Below are positions 1-12,800 of a stretch of 64,000 bases of DNA, in pieces. Below the pieces are notes generated by a model that saw only the letters and a list, made by a program, of their open reading frames with translations, was not told the DNA's origin and did not search any database. Within the stretch, counting starts at the first letter, position 1. Every line of letters starts with the position of its first letter. A program made the position numbers and the translations under genes. This stretch comes from Symsagittifera roscoffensis. Its lineage: Eukaryota; Xenacoelomorpha; Acoela; Convolutidae. The stretch is taken from the NCBI RefSeq assembly GCF_963678635.1, contig NC_087070.1, positions 37,956,600-38,020,599 of the forward strand, written 5' to 3'.

Positions 1-560
1 TGTTTTTTGTTGAGTTGAATGCAATTTCGACTGTAGTTGTAAGTGTGGTTGATTTTTTTTGTAATTTGTAGATTTACTAATCTGTTTTTTTTATATTTTT
101 CCTTTTTTTTTCGCTTCGCTTAAAAACTTTATTCGACTCAAATGGTTTCGGTTTTTATTTTAATGGCAGAGTTGACTTATTTTGAAATGATTGACGGGCG
201 AAAAATGATTATTATTTTTGAAAATAATTCTGATAGTTTTTGTAAAAATTTTAAGTTTTAAAACTTAATCGATAAAAACTTTTATGACAATATTTTGTTG
301 GGTCATTTCTTTTCGTTTTCTACTCAATGGGCGAGTTGCAAAAAAAGTATTTCAATGGATTTTTAAAATTTAGTTCCGTCTAATTTTCTATTCGCTAGCT
401 TGCAATGCTACGGATGCATTGGTTCGCGACTGTTTGTATATTTAAAACGAAATCTTATACCACTCTGGTTGTTCGTAGTTCACTGTTTAAACACTAAACT
501 TATTAAAGAGTCTTTAAAAATATGTATATTTCAAAATTTTTCACCAGTTTCAACATTTAG
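1..560. other. Intron sequence, nothing recognised
   Basis: T-rich, no open frame or repeat recognised; presumably the intron before the first SPAG17 exon in view. Confidence 0.6.
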
Positions 561-824
561 CAGCTAAACCTGAACCAAGTCCACAGCAAACTGTTACTTC
601 GAAAAACGCAAACAAAACTGTTGCCGCTGGTAAACAAGCAACAGATAATAACAATCAACTACCTGTCCCCACTGGATGGCAGAAAAATATGTCACTGTTG
701 AGTGTTCCTGCCAGTGAATACACCGGGAGTGGGGGAACTAAAGGCGTAACTGAGGAAAATGGGGGTGCAACTGGAAATGCACAAATTGGTGCTTCAAAAA
801 TAGCCGCTAATGACTATAAATCAG
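561..824 (+). CDS. SPAG17: SPAG17 exon 1 of window (low-complexity linker)
   Basis: Open from the acceptor ending at 560 (caacatttag) to a CAG|GTTTAG donor. It enters with two bases and leaves with one (phase 1), which fits the next exon at 1194. The peptide is rich in Lys, Asn, Gln, Thr and Gly (PTGWQKNMSLL in the middle), like the poorly conserved Lys-rich N-terminal linker of SPAG17. There is no direct sequence match; the call rests on splice phase, composition and position. Confidence 0.6.
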
Positions 825-3800
825 GTTTAGAGAAACTATGATCGTGGGACCCAAATAACATGGACTAGATTTAGCAGCAGCATCTTAGAGTTTAGCGAGT
901 TATGTAGGTTATGTAGATAATTTGTGTACTTTTTGTCTTTTTCAGACTTCTTGACTGTATATGTTAACTGTTGTAGTAACTAGTTTTTAAGACCTGGAAC
1001 GTACAAGTATAATTTTGCCTGAAGTAACAATTTTTGGACGCTACTACGCTGTTTTGAGAAATGAAAGTTGAAAACCAATCATTATAGAAATCAATCATAT
1101 CTTAAATTAATTAGATAGTAATATAATCACTACAAAAAATATAAATAGATTTATAATGCTCTCAGTGTATGAAAAATAATATCGTCTGTTTAGAAAACGA
1201 GCAGGAAAAAGCGGAGCGGGATAAGCTGCAGTCTGTGTTTGAGAGGTTCTGGCAGGAACTTCCGATTGTGTTGAAGCAGGCTCCCTCACAGTCCAAAATC
1301 AGAGACACGGTCCAGTTGGATCAAGTGGTACAGTTCGAATCCATTCCGCCTAATGTGGATCTCGATTTAGACGAAAGAGTTAGTCATGACTGTTTTTCAG
1401 TTCTCGTTGTTGCTGTTGTTTTTATCAGCGCAAAAATTAAAATTCTATTTAAAACAAAGACATACTTTTTACGTGGAATATTGTACAAAAAATGTATGAA
1501 TTAAATGTAATTTATTTTTGAATTTAAAAGATTAAAGCTACGGGTAAAGCCGGAGTCTTTTCTCGTTAATTAATGAAATTAATGATTGATTGGTGGGAAT
1601 AAAAAGATATATGAAATTGGGCGAGCGGGTAGACTGCAAATTGGCCCATTTGAACTTTCGGCGCAAATCTATACTAATTTTGAGGGGGGATCGCGCGCCA
1701 AAAAAAAGCGATTTTTTGGTCGAAATTTTCCGAAAAATGCCTAAAAACGCCTTTTTTGGCCTTTTTTTTCAAAAATTGGCCCGCGGCGAAGAAAATTTTG
1801 TCAAATTAGGGTCTTTATAGTGTTTTGGGAGAGCTCAGATAATCTATTTGGTTGACCTAAAAAAAACTTTTCGAAATTCCGCCACCCTCCCTCGAGAAAT
1901 TCCTAGAACCGCGCCTGCTTTCAACCAAGTGAACAATCTCCCCCTGAGTTTTTTTAGAGGGGAAATTGCTCACTTAGTCCTGAAAGTTCTATGTGTTCAG
2001 TTAAAAGAGTTAAAGGCTTTTGATCATTTTTTTTGAGCAATTTCTTCTGCATAATATCATTGCTAGTCCCGAACACTAAATGATCTGAAATCGTAAAGCA
2101 GCTGATCAATTCAATCTTAACAAGGATGATCTGATTTTTTCCAGGGTTCCTTTGGCGTGGATCTTTTTGAAACTACTGCATGCATTCTCTACGACATGTT
2201 CGACTGGAAGCGCCAGTACTACAACTACTTAGAAAACACTAACTTCCAGAACATTCCAGAAGTTTCTCACACTGTTGTCGATTACGTCAGCATGCCTGCA
2301 ACGACTGCGCGTGAAGACCAGTCAGCGCCAGCCAAAGGTCAAACCGGTCAAAGTGACAAAGCGGAAAAGCAGGCGGGGGGAGCCGGCGGGAAGAAAGTAG
2401 TTGGGCCTGAAACGCCCCGAAAAGACGGCGACGGCCTGGACGAAAATCAGGATGCAGATTACGATTTTCTAGATCTTGCTCATCTGGACTTGAGTTTCTA
2501 TAACGACCTGTTAGCAACCGTTCCCAGTGATTGCATAAGTGTGGAATTGACTATGCATTGCATGTTAGAACAAATAGCCTGTTCTTCAGCTCCGAGCGGG
2601 TCTTCGGTTCCCGCGGGTCAACCTAAGTTGCCAACTAGACCCGATGGTCTGGATGCCAGTCTGGCAGAACACCTTAGTGGACTGTTGCTGAAATTGGCTC
2701 TCAATGACGATGAGAAAAAAGTAATTTAATTTAAATCTTCTCGAAACGTAAAATTATTACTTGTAAAAAAAATTACAGAAAATTTCTGTGCAGCAAATGA
2801 ATGATTAATTTTACTGAGCCTCATGGTTCTTGCTTTCGAATTCTGATTGACATCCGATTTCATTTAGGCTATTGAGGAGAAGCTAGCCTCGCACACTGAA
2901 GCGGAGAAAGAAAAGATGGAGACTAAATTAGTCAACTTCAAGGACAACCTGTCAATTAGATTGCATTCTCTCCGATCTGTACACGGATTCGACCCAGCTG
3001 CCTCCGAGGAAGCGATGTTGTCCCTCACACCTTCGGCCGCTCTGGTTGGCTAATTTATTCACATACATTTTAAAATGGAATCCGGTTGTTTTTTAATTTG
3101 TAATTCGCAATCTGGTTGACTAACTAGCAAACATTTTGAACTAGCTCAAATGCTTGCTTAATTTGCAGTCTGATTGCTTTGTAACTGGCGTGGAAAGATT
3201 TGACTTTTCTTATTTTTTACTAAGTTTGACCTCCTAAAATTATTTGAAAAATCTTAATTTGAAAATTTTTTTTGATAAATATTTGCTGTTTAAACGCTAA
3301 AACTCAACAAGACTGCTCGTATCAGGGCGAAGCCCTGAATGTTCCGACTGCCTATTAAGGTTTATGGAGCAGTAATAACATTAAAAAATTAAAAGTAATA
3401 AAACAAAATGAAATTTTTTTTTTAAATTTGAAATTTTTTAAAATAAAAATCATCCCCCCCCCACACACATCAAGGATAGATTTCGCTACTTGTAACAAAT
3501 CAATTATGGCAAATAAGTTTCGTTAAACCAATTTGTAACGATTTCTAAGACGTATTAACTCTCCGCTTACGCGTTAATAGCGCGAAATATATCGCGCGTT
3601 AATTGTCGCAAATTGGCCAAAATCTTTAAACCCCCATAACTTTACGAAAAAAGATCAAATTTGAGCTCAGGACAACAATACCTTTCGAATGATATAAAAT
3701 TCCGTCAAAAATGGCTAGTTAAAAAGTGGAAATTTGTCTGAAGAAAAAAAAACCCACCCCGAGCACAAATATTCCGTTACTTTCGTGTCGGAAGAATAAA

Positions 3801-6800
3801 AGTTTGCAAAGAGCTCTGATTGCTCCGATCAAAACAATTTTAGTTGAGAAATTGGAAAATAGGGGAAATTGAAAAAAGCTGCCAGAGTCTGAACTCTTCT
3901 TACGCGTTAATAGCGCGAAATATATCAAGCGTTAATTGTCCCAAATTGGCCAAAATGGCAATCTTTAAACCCCCATAACTTTACGAAAAAAGATCACAGG
4001 TGAAATATCTTTTCAAATTTGAGCTCAGGACAACAATATCTTTCGAATGATATAAAATTCCGTCAAAAATGACTAGTTAAAAAGTCGAAATTTGTCTGAA
4101 GAAAAAAACCCACCCCGAGCACAAATATTCCGTTACTTTCGTATCGAAAGTCGGAAGAATAAAAGTTTGCAAAGAGCTCTGATTGCTCCGATCAAAACAA
4201 TTTTAGTTGAGAAATTGGAAAATAGGGGAAATTGAAAAAAGCTGCCAGAATTCAATTTTTTCCGGAAACTTATCATATTTTTCGTAACAAATCCACTTTT
4301 TTCGAAAGGAGAGATTGCATTAGATATTTAGGCCTATGAGATGCAACCGGGCTTAAATATTTTTTCCCTTGAACAATTAAGTTGTATTATCTCAGCTCTA
4401 TTTTTACCCACTCCAATTGATAGTTGGCATCGATTTAAGTTTTTGATGTTTTTTAAAAGTTGATGAACTTAGTTCAGACTCTTTTACAGGGTGTGATGAT
4501 TTGTTTACCTCTTAATTTAGAAAAAGTACTAAAATTGCTTCTAGTTCAAATTTATTTTTTTGCGGTTTTGTTTTTGATTTCTTTTCAAGTTCAGGTCATT
4601 TACTTTGTTAAAATCAAGGCAATCTCCCCTGTCGCACAGCGAAAAATGTGATCTCCCTGCGATATGGAAAAAAGATTTCCCAGCGATATAAAAAGTTCGA
4701 TCCGTTTTTTTTTCGAGATAAATTTTTTTACTTGATTGACTTTTTGCTATCTAGCTTGCCATGCTATGTTTCTGATATCGCATGTAATGTAAAGAATCGT
4801 TCGCCTCTGTGTGATATCGTGCTCCAATCATAGATAATTTAGTCTGAAAAACGGAAAAATTCAGGCCAGTTTTTCTCGACACAGACAATTTTTATTTAAA
4901 AAATCAAAATTACTACCAGAAGGGCTTTGATTTAACACCATACTTGAACCCTACAAGCTTTCCTTCAGATGCCTAAAGTCGGGCCAATGAACCCAGCCCT
5001 ACGCCATACTTCCTTTTAGTTTTTTTTTATCGACCCCCTGGCCCAGCTCCCACCTTTCAACCCTGGATCCTTTATTCCGTGGTAGAGGTGTCATCACTTT
5101 GCCGCAGCCGGTCCCATCTTGAGGAGGTGGATGACACTGGGACCCCTTCAACCATGACCGAAGCGGGATTCGAACCCACTACATCTGTGTTAAAGGCCTG
5201 TAAAGTAACTAGTCACTGAAAATGACTAGTTCTTTTTAGTCACTTTCAGTGACGTGTCGGAACAAAAATGTACAGAAAATGAGATTTTTTATTCTAGTAA
5301 CTGGATTGATTTTGATTTAGCTGAACTATCCGCAGCCTTCAATTGAGGAGCAGCAGAACATAGCTGGCAGGTTCCAGGAGGTCATGATGCATTGTGCCCA
5401 GGGGTCAATGAGTCAAGCGGAGGTCAACCATGCCTTGAAACAGTTCATCTTCGAGTGCATTCAGGTCATAATAAATTTGAAAAAAAGCTTGTCAGCAATA
5501 ATTAGCATTCAAAAACGGCACTTTGAATTAGTTATAAGTTTAAATTTAACTTGTATTTCTATTTAAATTTAAATTAAAATATTATTTAAATTGAAATATA
5601 TAAATAGTGGTCAGTTTCAATTTCGCGATTTCAATTGTCATTTTCCTTTTGGAGGTTCAAATGGAAATATTTAAAATGCTTTACCTTGTCTAGAGAATCG
5701 AGTATATATCGGTAAATGGTATCATTTATTTTCAAATATTGAACCAAAGAACCTGCCTGTTAATTTGAACGGCCTAATAGTTAGAAATTCAATCCACTTT
5801 TGAATAATTTGAAATGTGAATTACGGTGAAAGCGTAACTTAATCGCTGAAATTTAAATATGTATATTTATAAAATAGGTCTTTTGATTATTTAATTTATT
5901 TAATAAAACAGCTCCTCAGTTATTGTCATCCTAACTGCGCAGTGTTCTGCAATACGTTCGTCAGTACCGTCTTCTAATAAGATGTCTACAAAATTGTGAA
6001 TGGCATCAAGGCAGAGAAATCGCGCAGAAAATTGACAATTTATTGATCGGACAGCTTTGTTCCTTTTCATTTGTTGTAAATATAGTTGTAATGAAAACTC
6101 TTCTTCAATTTTCATTTTTTCTAGCTCAAAGAGCCCGATGAAAATGGACTTGTTCTGACTTCAAATGAGGGAGGCGAACAACTCCTTGTACCATGGGACG
6201 ATCCCTACCCATTTTCAACAACAGAAAACGCAGCTGAAGTTATCGCAGCTCAGGAAAGGAAGATATCAGAGGCTGATCATTCTAGGCCCAGTTCGGTTGG
6301 AGGTGCTAATGCGCAGGGGGGCATTTTGAAAAGGTCAGCATCCGCTGGTAGCAGTAAAAACGCTTCCGGTAAGTCAGAAATTAGTTTTCGATTCGCAAAA
6401 CAGCTATTTGATCTTTTTGGAAATTTTCCTTATTGTGTTTTTTTACGCATCCTCAAATCATGAAAACACTTTGCTCCCCTTTTTGCAAGAGAAAGGGCCT
6501 ATTTTAGTATCGATTTGTAAACTGAATTGAAATTTGGAGAAAAATGAATCATAAAAAAGGAAATACTAAACGTTTGTGTTTTTTTACGTTTGTTTTTTTT
6601 TGGCATGAAGCAGACCCATCTGCAAACTCGGCAGCATTATCGTTGCAAATAAGTGATGGTATGTTTTGTAGCAATAATTTGTTTAGAACTAAATTTAGAA
6701 GTTTAGATTTTAATTTAGAAATATAATGCTGACACTTTATATACTTTGGAGAAAAAAGTAATGCAACTAGTTAGCTAAAAAGCAAGAAAAACAAAAAAGA

Positions 6801-9800
6801 ATCTTAAATAAACACTTTTTAAAGTGGTTAGTATCATTTTAGTTTCGCCCTCAGATATTTATCTGCCCATTAATGATTGTGGTGAGTTAAATAGTATAAC
6901 AGCCAAAACAAATTCGATTTTTATTCGATTTAAAAAAACTACATTTTCAAAGCTCTGACTCGCGACTCCTTTCTGAATTTTATAAAGTTTTTCGATACCG
7001 CACCAAAGAAAAAGATTTTAAATTAACGTTTCTTTTTTTTCCAGAGTAGTTTTAATAGGAATAATTAGTTCACGACTAACTATTAATGTAGACTTAATGC
7101 ACAAACAGGTTTTTATTTTGAAGCTTGCTATCCTATGTTAGAACTTAGAATTCGGGTGATTTTCTCTGCAAAATAAAGCAATATGAAGAAGCGTCAAAGG
7201 TTAAGCATTTAAATGAGGAAAAAAGAAAGTTATTTAATTTTTGCCAATATATCGGTGGTTAGCTCAGCGACCGGTTATTGATGCAGTTTTTCAGATAAGG
7301 ACAATAAGAATATTTCTCAATTAAAAAAAAATTTTCATAGCTCACCGTTTTCGAAAAAATTGTCTGGTTTACTTTTGCTTGAGATGATCTTTTCATCAAA
7401 CAATTTTCAGCTATAAAAAACTAATTTTGACAAAAGTTTTCCGTCTTGTTAAAAAAACTTGGTAATATGTGTGAGTTTGCAAAATTTTCAGGTTGTCGAA
7501 ATTGAATTAAGTCAATTGCTTATGCTTCTGATTAGCAAGCATTATTGAATTAGAATACAGATTTTTTTCGGGTTGGCCAATTGTTGTTCCGATCATTGGG
7601 GGTGTTTTTTCTTTTTCCTCACTTCTTTTTTTTTAATCAGGTACCATAAAAAGTTTTTGGAATAAATCTAGTGATAAATCATATTAAATCCTTGTCAGCC
7701 GTGATTCAAACGGCCTCAAAAAATTCCTAAAAAATGTCCCAATGACGAGAAAAACGGGTTTGAAAACCGAGTTTTAGTTTTGGGTGAGTGATCTTCCGTG
7801 TTTTAGGAAAGCGAGTGAGTGATCTTCTTTATATGTATATTGCTCATTTAGGCTACAAAATTTGTATTTACTAAAAAAAATTAGTTTTGAGAGTTCAATT
7901 AGCGTTTTCTTCGCAAAAAATTTTTTTGAAAAAAATATAGCGCAAAAAAATTGATAAATTTAAAGAATTTTGGAATATGATTTCGTTTTTTGTTTGGTTT
8001 TTAATTTTTGAGTACAACTGTTGTTGATTAAGCTTTATTTACTAACGCCTACGCTTTTGTGTAGTTCTTTTTTCACGCAACGCGCAAAATACGACACAAA
8101 TATAAAGAATAATTTTTTTCAGAGTGTTTTGGAACATTTTGTGCTACTTGCAAAATAACCGACTATCCGTGTCTAAACAAATGATAAGGAAGCGTTATCA
8201 AATTAGAATATAGTCTTTTATCTGGTTTAGAACGTGTTTAATAAGACCAGGGAATCATTTGCTCAGCTTAGTTTAATAATATGTCAAGTTCGAGTCCAAT
8301 TTGGCTCGCTTAGTGTGAAGATAACTTCAGAAGACAAAGCTAATGGTTCAATTCTACCCAGGAGCTGATTTTTTTTAATGTAAAGTGGTTAAATACGGGA
8401 CTTTTGTTTGACTGTTTAGTTTCAAAATCATGCAATTTTTTTCTGGTTGATGTGAGTTTTGATTCTTCCTGTAATTTATACATTTACGACCTCTGCTGCT
8501 GTTGTATAGTTTTTTCCTTTTTTTACTTTATTTTTTGTGCTCAAAAGGTTTATTTCGCTTCACTGGCTACGGAAAATGTGACAGAGCCTTATTATTCTTA
8601 AACTGCGTCGTTTTAAAAGGTAAAGTTAGATTTTTTGATTTGGTATGTTACAAGAGGGTAAACCTTTGAGTTGAAAACTTTTAGCTCAAAATATTTTGTG
8701 GTTATATTTTTTGTTTCAACGATTAAGTACTCAATTTGTAATGGCATAGGTGGCGCTCGATAAATTTTTCTGAATGCTAATTTAAGAATGTCGATTGCGT
8801 TTCTCGGAAAGTTTTTCTCAAATTGAACATCATCTGAGACAAACGTATTAAGTTCGCAGTGTTGGTTTTAAAATTATGGAAAAAAGTTTTGACATTTCGA
8901 GTAAAGTAAAACTATTATCAGTGTTTTGTAAAATTGTAAATCAATTAACTTTGATTGCAATCAATTGTTAAACAACTAAAAAGGCAAAAAATGTTTCCAA
9001 TCAGCAATTTGATTGCATTTAAATTTTATCATTGCAGCTCGTATCACCACCAAAGGCCTCATAATACTATTGTACTTGACCCTGCAAGTAGTTTTAAGCT
9101 GAATTAGCGTAGAAAAACATAGCAGATACTAAAGTTTTTCTTCACCTTCGGCAATTATAGTGTGTGCGAAGGAGCTCTCACTTGACCTCTTCAGGTCTGC
9201 AACAGCCTGACCAATTTCGGCTGCAATAGTGGTACCACATGAAAGTTCTAGAAACGAAAACGGCCTTGAGTCACGAAAAAGCCTCGCCCAATAGATATAA
9301 CAGAGTTTGGAATGTGGGAGAATAAAAAGAACTGACTATTCTTAGACATGCTAGATAGCCTTTTCATAGATTTTCTGCTATCGCTGAAACCTAAAAGAAA
9401 AGAATGGAAAATGATTTTCTGTGAAGTAGATCAAAGCAGGCTTATAATATGCAATTGTTAACTACTAGTATATGATTTTCCAAACTAGTGCCTATTTTAA
9501 CCAACTAATAAATAATTCAAAAAATAACTTATCGAAGTGAATTATCAGATATTTGTCTGTTCAAAATATTAACTAGAATTCTCATTTGAAATCCCGAGTT
9601 GAGGTTTTGACTTTATGCTGCGACCAGCGCGACCAAAAACTTTCATATTTCGACCGGTGCAACCAAAATATTCAATGTTTCGACCAAGTTCGACCGAACC
9701 GTATATGTTTTGACCAATTTTGACCTCGCAAGTTCCAGTCGTTATATGTTTCGACTATAGGCACTGAGCGACTTCTGGATTTTTGGTCGCACAATGACAT

Positions 9801-12800
9801 CTGGTTTGACCCCTTTGGCCGAAACATAAAGTTGAACCTCGACCCGGGATTTGAAATACGCTAAATATTCTCCTTTCAATATGAAACAGTCGTATGTGGC
9901 TGCTCATCATCGTTTCAGCTAAATTAAAATTTTATTTTTAGTCTCATTTGCTGAAATTTCATCGCCTTCAGGTTTGCAGATTGCGTGTAAATAAGTTGAA
10001 TTGTAATGCGCTTCCAATTTCATATCGATTGCTTAATGTTCTGCTTAAACATCCTGCATTTTTGTCAACTAATAAAAGTATAACTTCGAAATTACGCTGA
10101 AAGTGCGTTTAAAATTTGGCTGTGTAAAAAATTTGAGTAATGAGTATAAAAAAAAGATTTGTAATAATTTAATTTTTACAGTTTTTTGAATTGTAAAAAA
10201 AATGAATTAATCTAATTTTCCTCGTCGTTTGGTTTGCATTAATTTATTTGTCGTGTGTCAAATTGCTAACAACTCTAAATTGACCTCAAAAACGCGATCA
10301 TTATTTCACGTTTGGTACTTTAGGCTATCCTCCTGAATTAGGAGCTCAAGACAAAAATGACGTCATTGCTGACGCTGATTCCGGGGAAAAGGCTTCGGAC
10401 GATGATTCGGCAAACGGAAACGCTGGATACGACACGACGCTGCAACCGCCAGCCATCACTCGGAGCTTCTCGGATCTAGCCGAGAACAAGTTGAGAAATC
10501 TAGACGAGTGGTGTTACGTCGAAAGATTTGAGCGCAACGTGTTTATTCAGGTTATTGAGATAGTTTACAAAGATGTAAAAGTTCGGACAGACAGAGAAAA
10601 AAATAAAGAACGAGCAATTTTTTCAGTTTGAAAGAGTTATTAACTAGTCCATGTAGCGTCTCATTTTTAGTTTTTTTTATTTTTTATTTTAGGTTCTGGA
10701 GGAGGCTAAGTATCATCTTCCCCTGTTGGAGGCTTACTACTGCAGAAAAGACAACACGCTCCTATTGACACTCTACAACCCCACAGATCAAAACCAGTTC
10801 AACTGCCAACACTCATTCTCATACTTGCACACTGACATTGGCTTTAGAAACTACCTGCACTACATCAAGGTTAGCTGCGTAACCATAATTTGACCCACTG
10901 AAAGATCGGAGCATAACAAAATTTTTATTTATGATACGTTTTTAAAGAAAGTTGAAGTCGAGTGGAAAAAATCTGAAACAGCGTCCTAATATTAAATTTA
11001 TAAAATTAAGATTTTGAGAAATTTTTCGCGAAAAAAATGTCGCCATATTTTTTCCAAAGTTGGGGGCTGCCAAATTTTTTTTTTCAATTTCAACTCGATA
11101 TTTCAGTCAATTTGATTTGTGTTAACTAAGTGCTCTATTTGATTCTTTAAAACTATTGTAATAGAAAATAGGCGGCTTGAATATAAGATTATTGAATAAT
11201 TATAAATTATCTTTTTAAGATCTTGAAATTCTACCTTTTTAAAAAGTTTTAAGAGTCTGTTCGGCCCAGTTATCTATTCCAAAAAACGGATTTAGTCTTT
11301 TTTTAAAAACGCTATTTTTTCAATTTTTTCAAAATTTTGCCTGCGGTACAAAAATTTTGGCCAAAACAGGGTCTTTTCAGTGCTTTGGGAGAGCTCGCAA
11401 AATTATGTTGGTCGACAAAAAAACGTCGGAAAATCATGTTGGTTGACAAAAAAAAATTTTTGGTAATTTTTTCAGGAGAAAATAGAAGAATGGACAGAAA
11501 AAGAGGAGCAGAAATACGTGCAGGTATTGGCCGAGAAAGAGAGACTGGCTGCCATGTCTCCGGGCACAGCTGCTGCGGAACACGCTGCCACCGAGGACGC
11601 CAACAGTGCCGGGGGAAAGGGGGGCAAAAGGTCCCGAAGTCAGAGCCCCAAAGGAGGCGCTGGTAGAAAAGGGTCTGGTAAGTAAGCTCTTCGTTTCTAG
11701 TTAACTCACCAAACCGTTCATGTGTTATTCTATTTATGAAAGCAAAATATCTACTTTGAACCACTTTTTTTTAAAAAAAACGTTGTTTCTGATTTCAAAA
11801 TCGAACATCACAGAAACGTCCGTTGTTGATCAAACGTCAGATCAAACACCTGAAAGCTTCGATATTTTTTTAACAATGATTAGGCGTAAGCATCACTTGA
11901 GCAGAAAAAAATGGTTGTTTAAAGAGATAATTTTTTTGATATACGCATTTGTATTTTTTACCGCAAAAGCTAGCATGTGCTTGATGAAAACTTCTTGTTT
12001 GTTGGTGCCAGTCTCATGGCGAGTGAATTAATTATGGATTCATCTAAAAATGTATATATAATGAGTTATTTTTTACGGTTCGATTTTTTGGTTTCTTCTT
12101 CAAATCAATTCAAATTAATTTGCTAGATGGCAGGCAATTTCAACTCCTGATTTATAAAAGCTCAATTGGCACGAAAAAACGTTATAGGATTTCTATTACT
12201 ACTTTAATAAGTGTCGTGCCATATTACGTGCGAGTGTCGTGCCATATTACGATTTTATTTTCAACCTAATTCGCAAATAAATGTGCTCTTTTGGTGACAC
12301 TATTGCTTCAATGCTTAGCATCGGCAATTTAATAGTATCTGTATCTGCTTTACTGGTGGCTACTGTTTCGGTAGCTGCTTTACCGGGGCTACTGTTTCCA
12401 TAACAGTTTGCTACTGCTTCCATATATCTAAGCAACTATGGCGCACATGCGATGAAATCAGTCTCCTAAGCTATTTGTAGAGGGTTCAAGTTCAAGACAA
12501 GAGCCAAATTTTTCTCATTTTTACCTTTTATTTTCTTATTTCCATTATACATAACAAGAGCAGCTTTTCACCGTTTTATCGATAGTGCAATTTGCCTCTG
12601 TGCAGCTTTGCCTCTGTGTCATAATTCCTGAGAAAATATAAAATGTGTCAGTTCAACCTGTTTTTACACAAGCCAGCTAGCGAGCGTAGTGTTAGCTTAT
12701 GAATCCACTTTTGTCTACCGAAATCACCTAAAATAATTTAAAAATTGATATATAAACTTTTGTGCTCACTTTGTTTGCTTTTGGTGCTAGGCATTGACAA

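Larger units (their letters stand above)
3045..5320. other. Long SPAG17 intron filled with repeats
   Basis: No coding exon found. It contains the tandemly duplicated dispersed repeat (3,308-4,255), a copy of another dispersed family (4,556-4,830) and a decayed tRNA-like stretch near 5,150-5,200. The rest is AT-rich unique sequence. Confidence 0.7.
6882..10323. other. Long SPAG17 intron
   Basis: AT-rich, with no confident exon apart from a possible 15-nt micro-exon at 9,972-9,986. It holds a MITE-like element with terminal inverted repeats (9,588-9,856) and a dispersed repeat near 9,170-9,300 whose reverse complement recurs near 42,080-42,220. A tRNA-like A-box stretch lies near 7,255-7,285. 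Confidence 0.6.

Noticed and set aside
5150-5200. Possible tRNA gene on the minus strand (gggttcgaatcccgc)
   Set aside because: Only the T-arm-like part is present; no acceptor stem or anticodon arm pairs. Most likely a SINE or tRNA relic.
11312-11764. 150-aa minus-strand open frame
   Set aside because: It spans a dispersed repeat and the complement of a SPAG17 exon; composition only.
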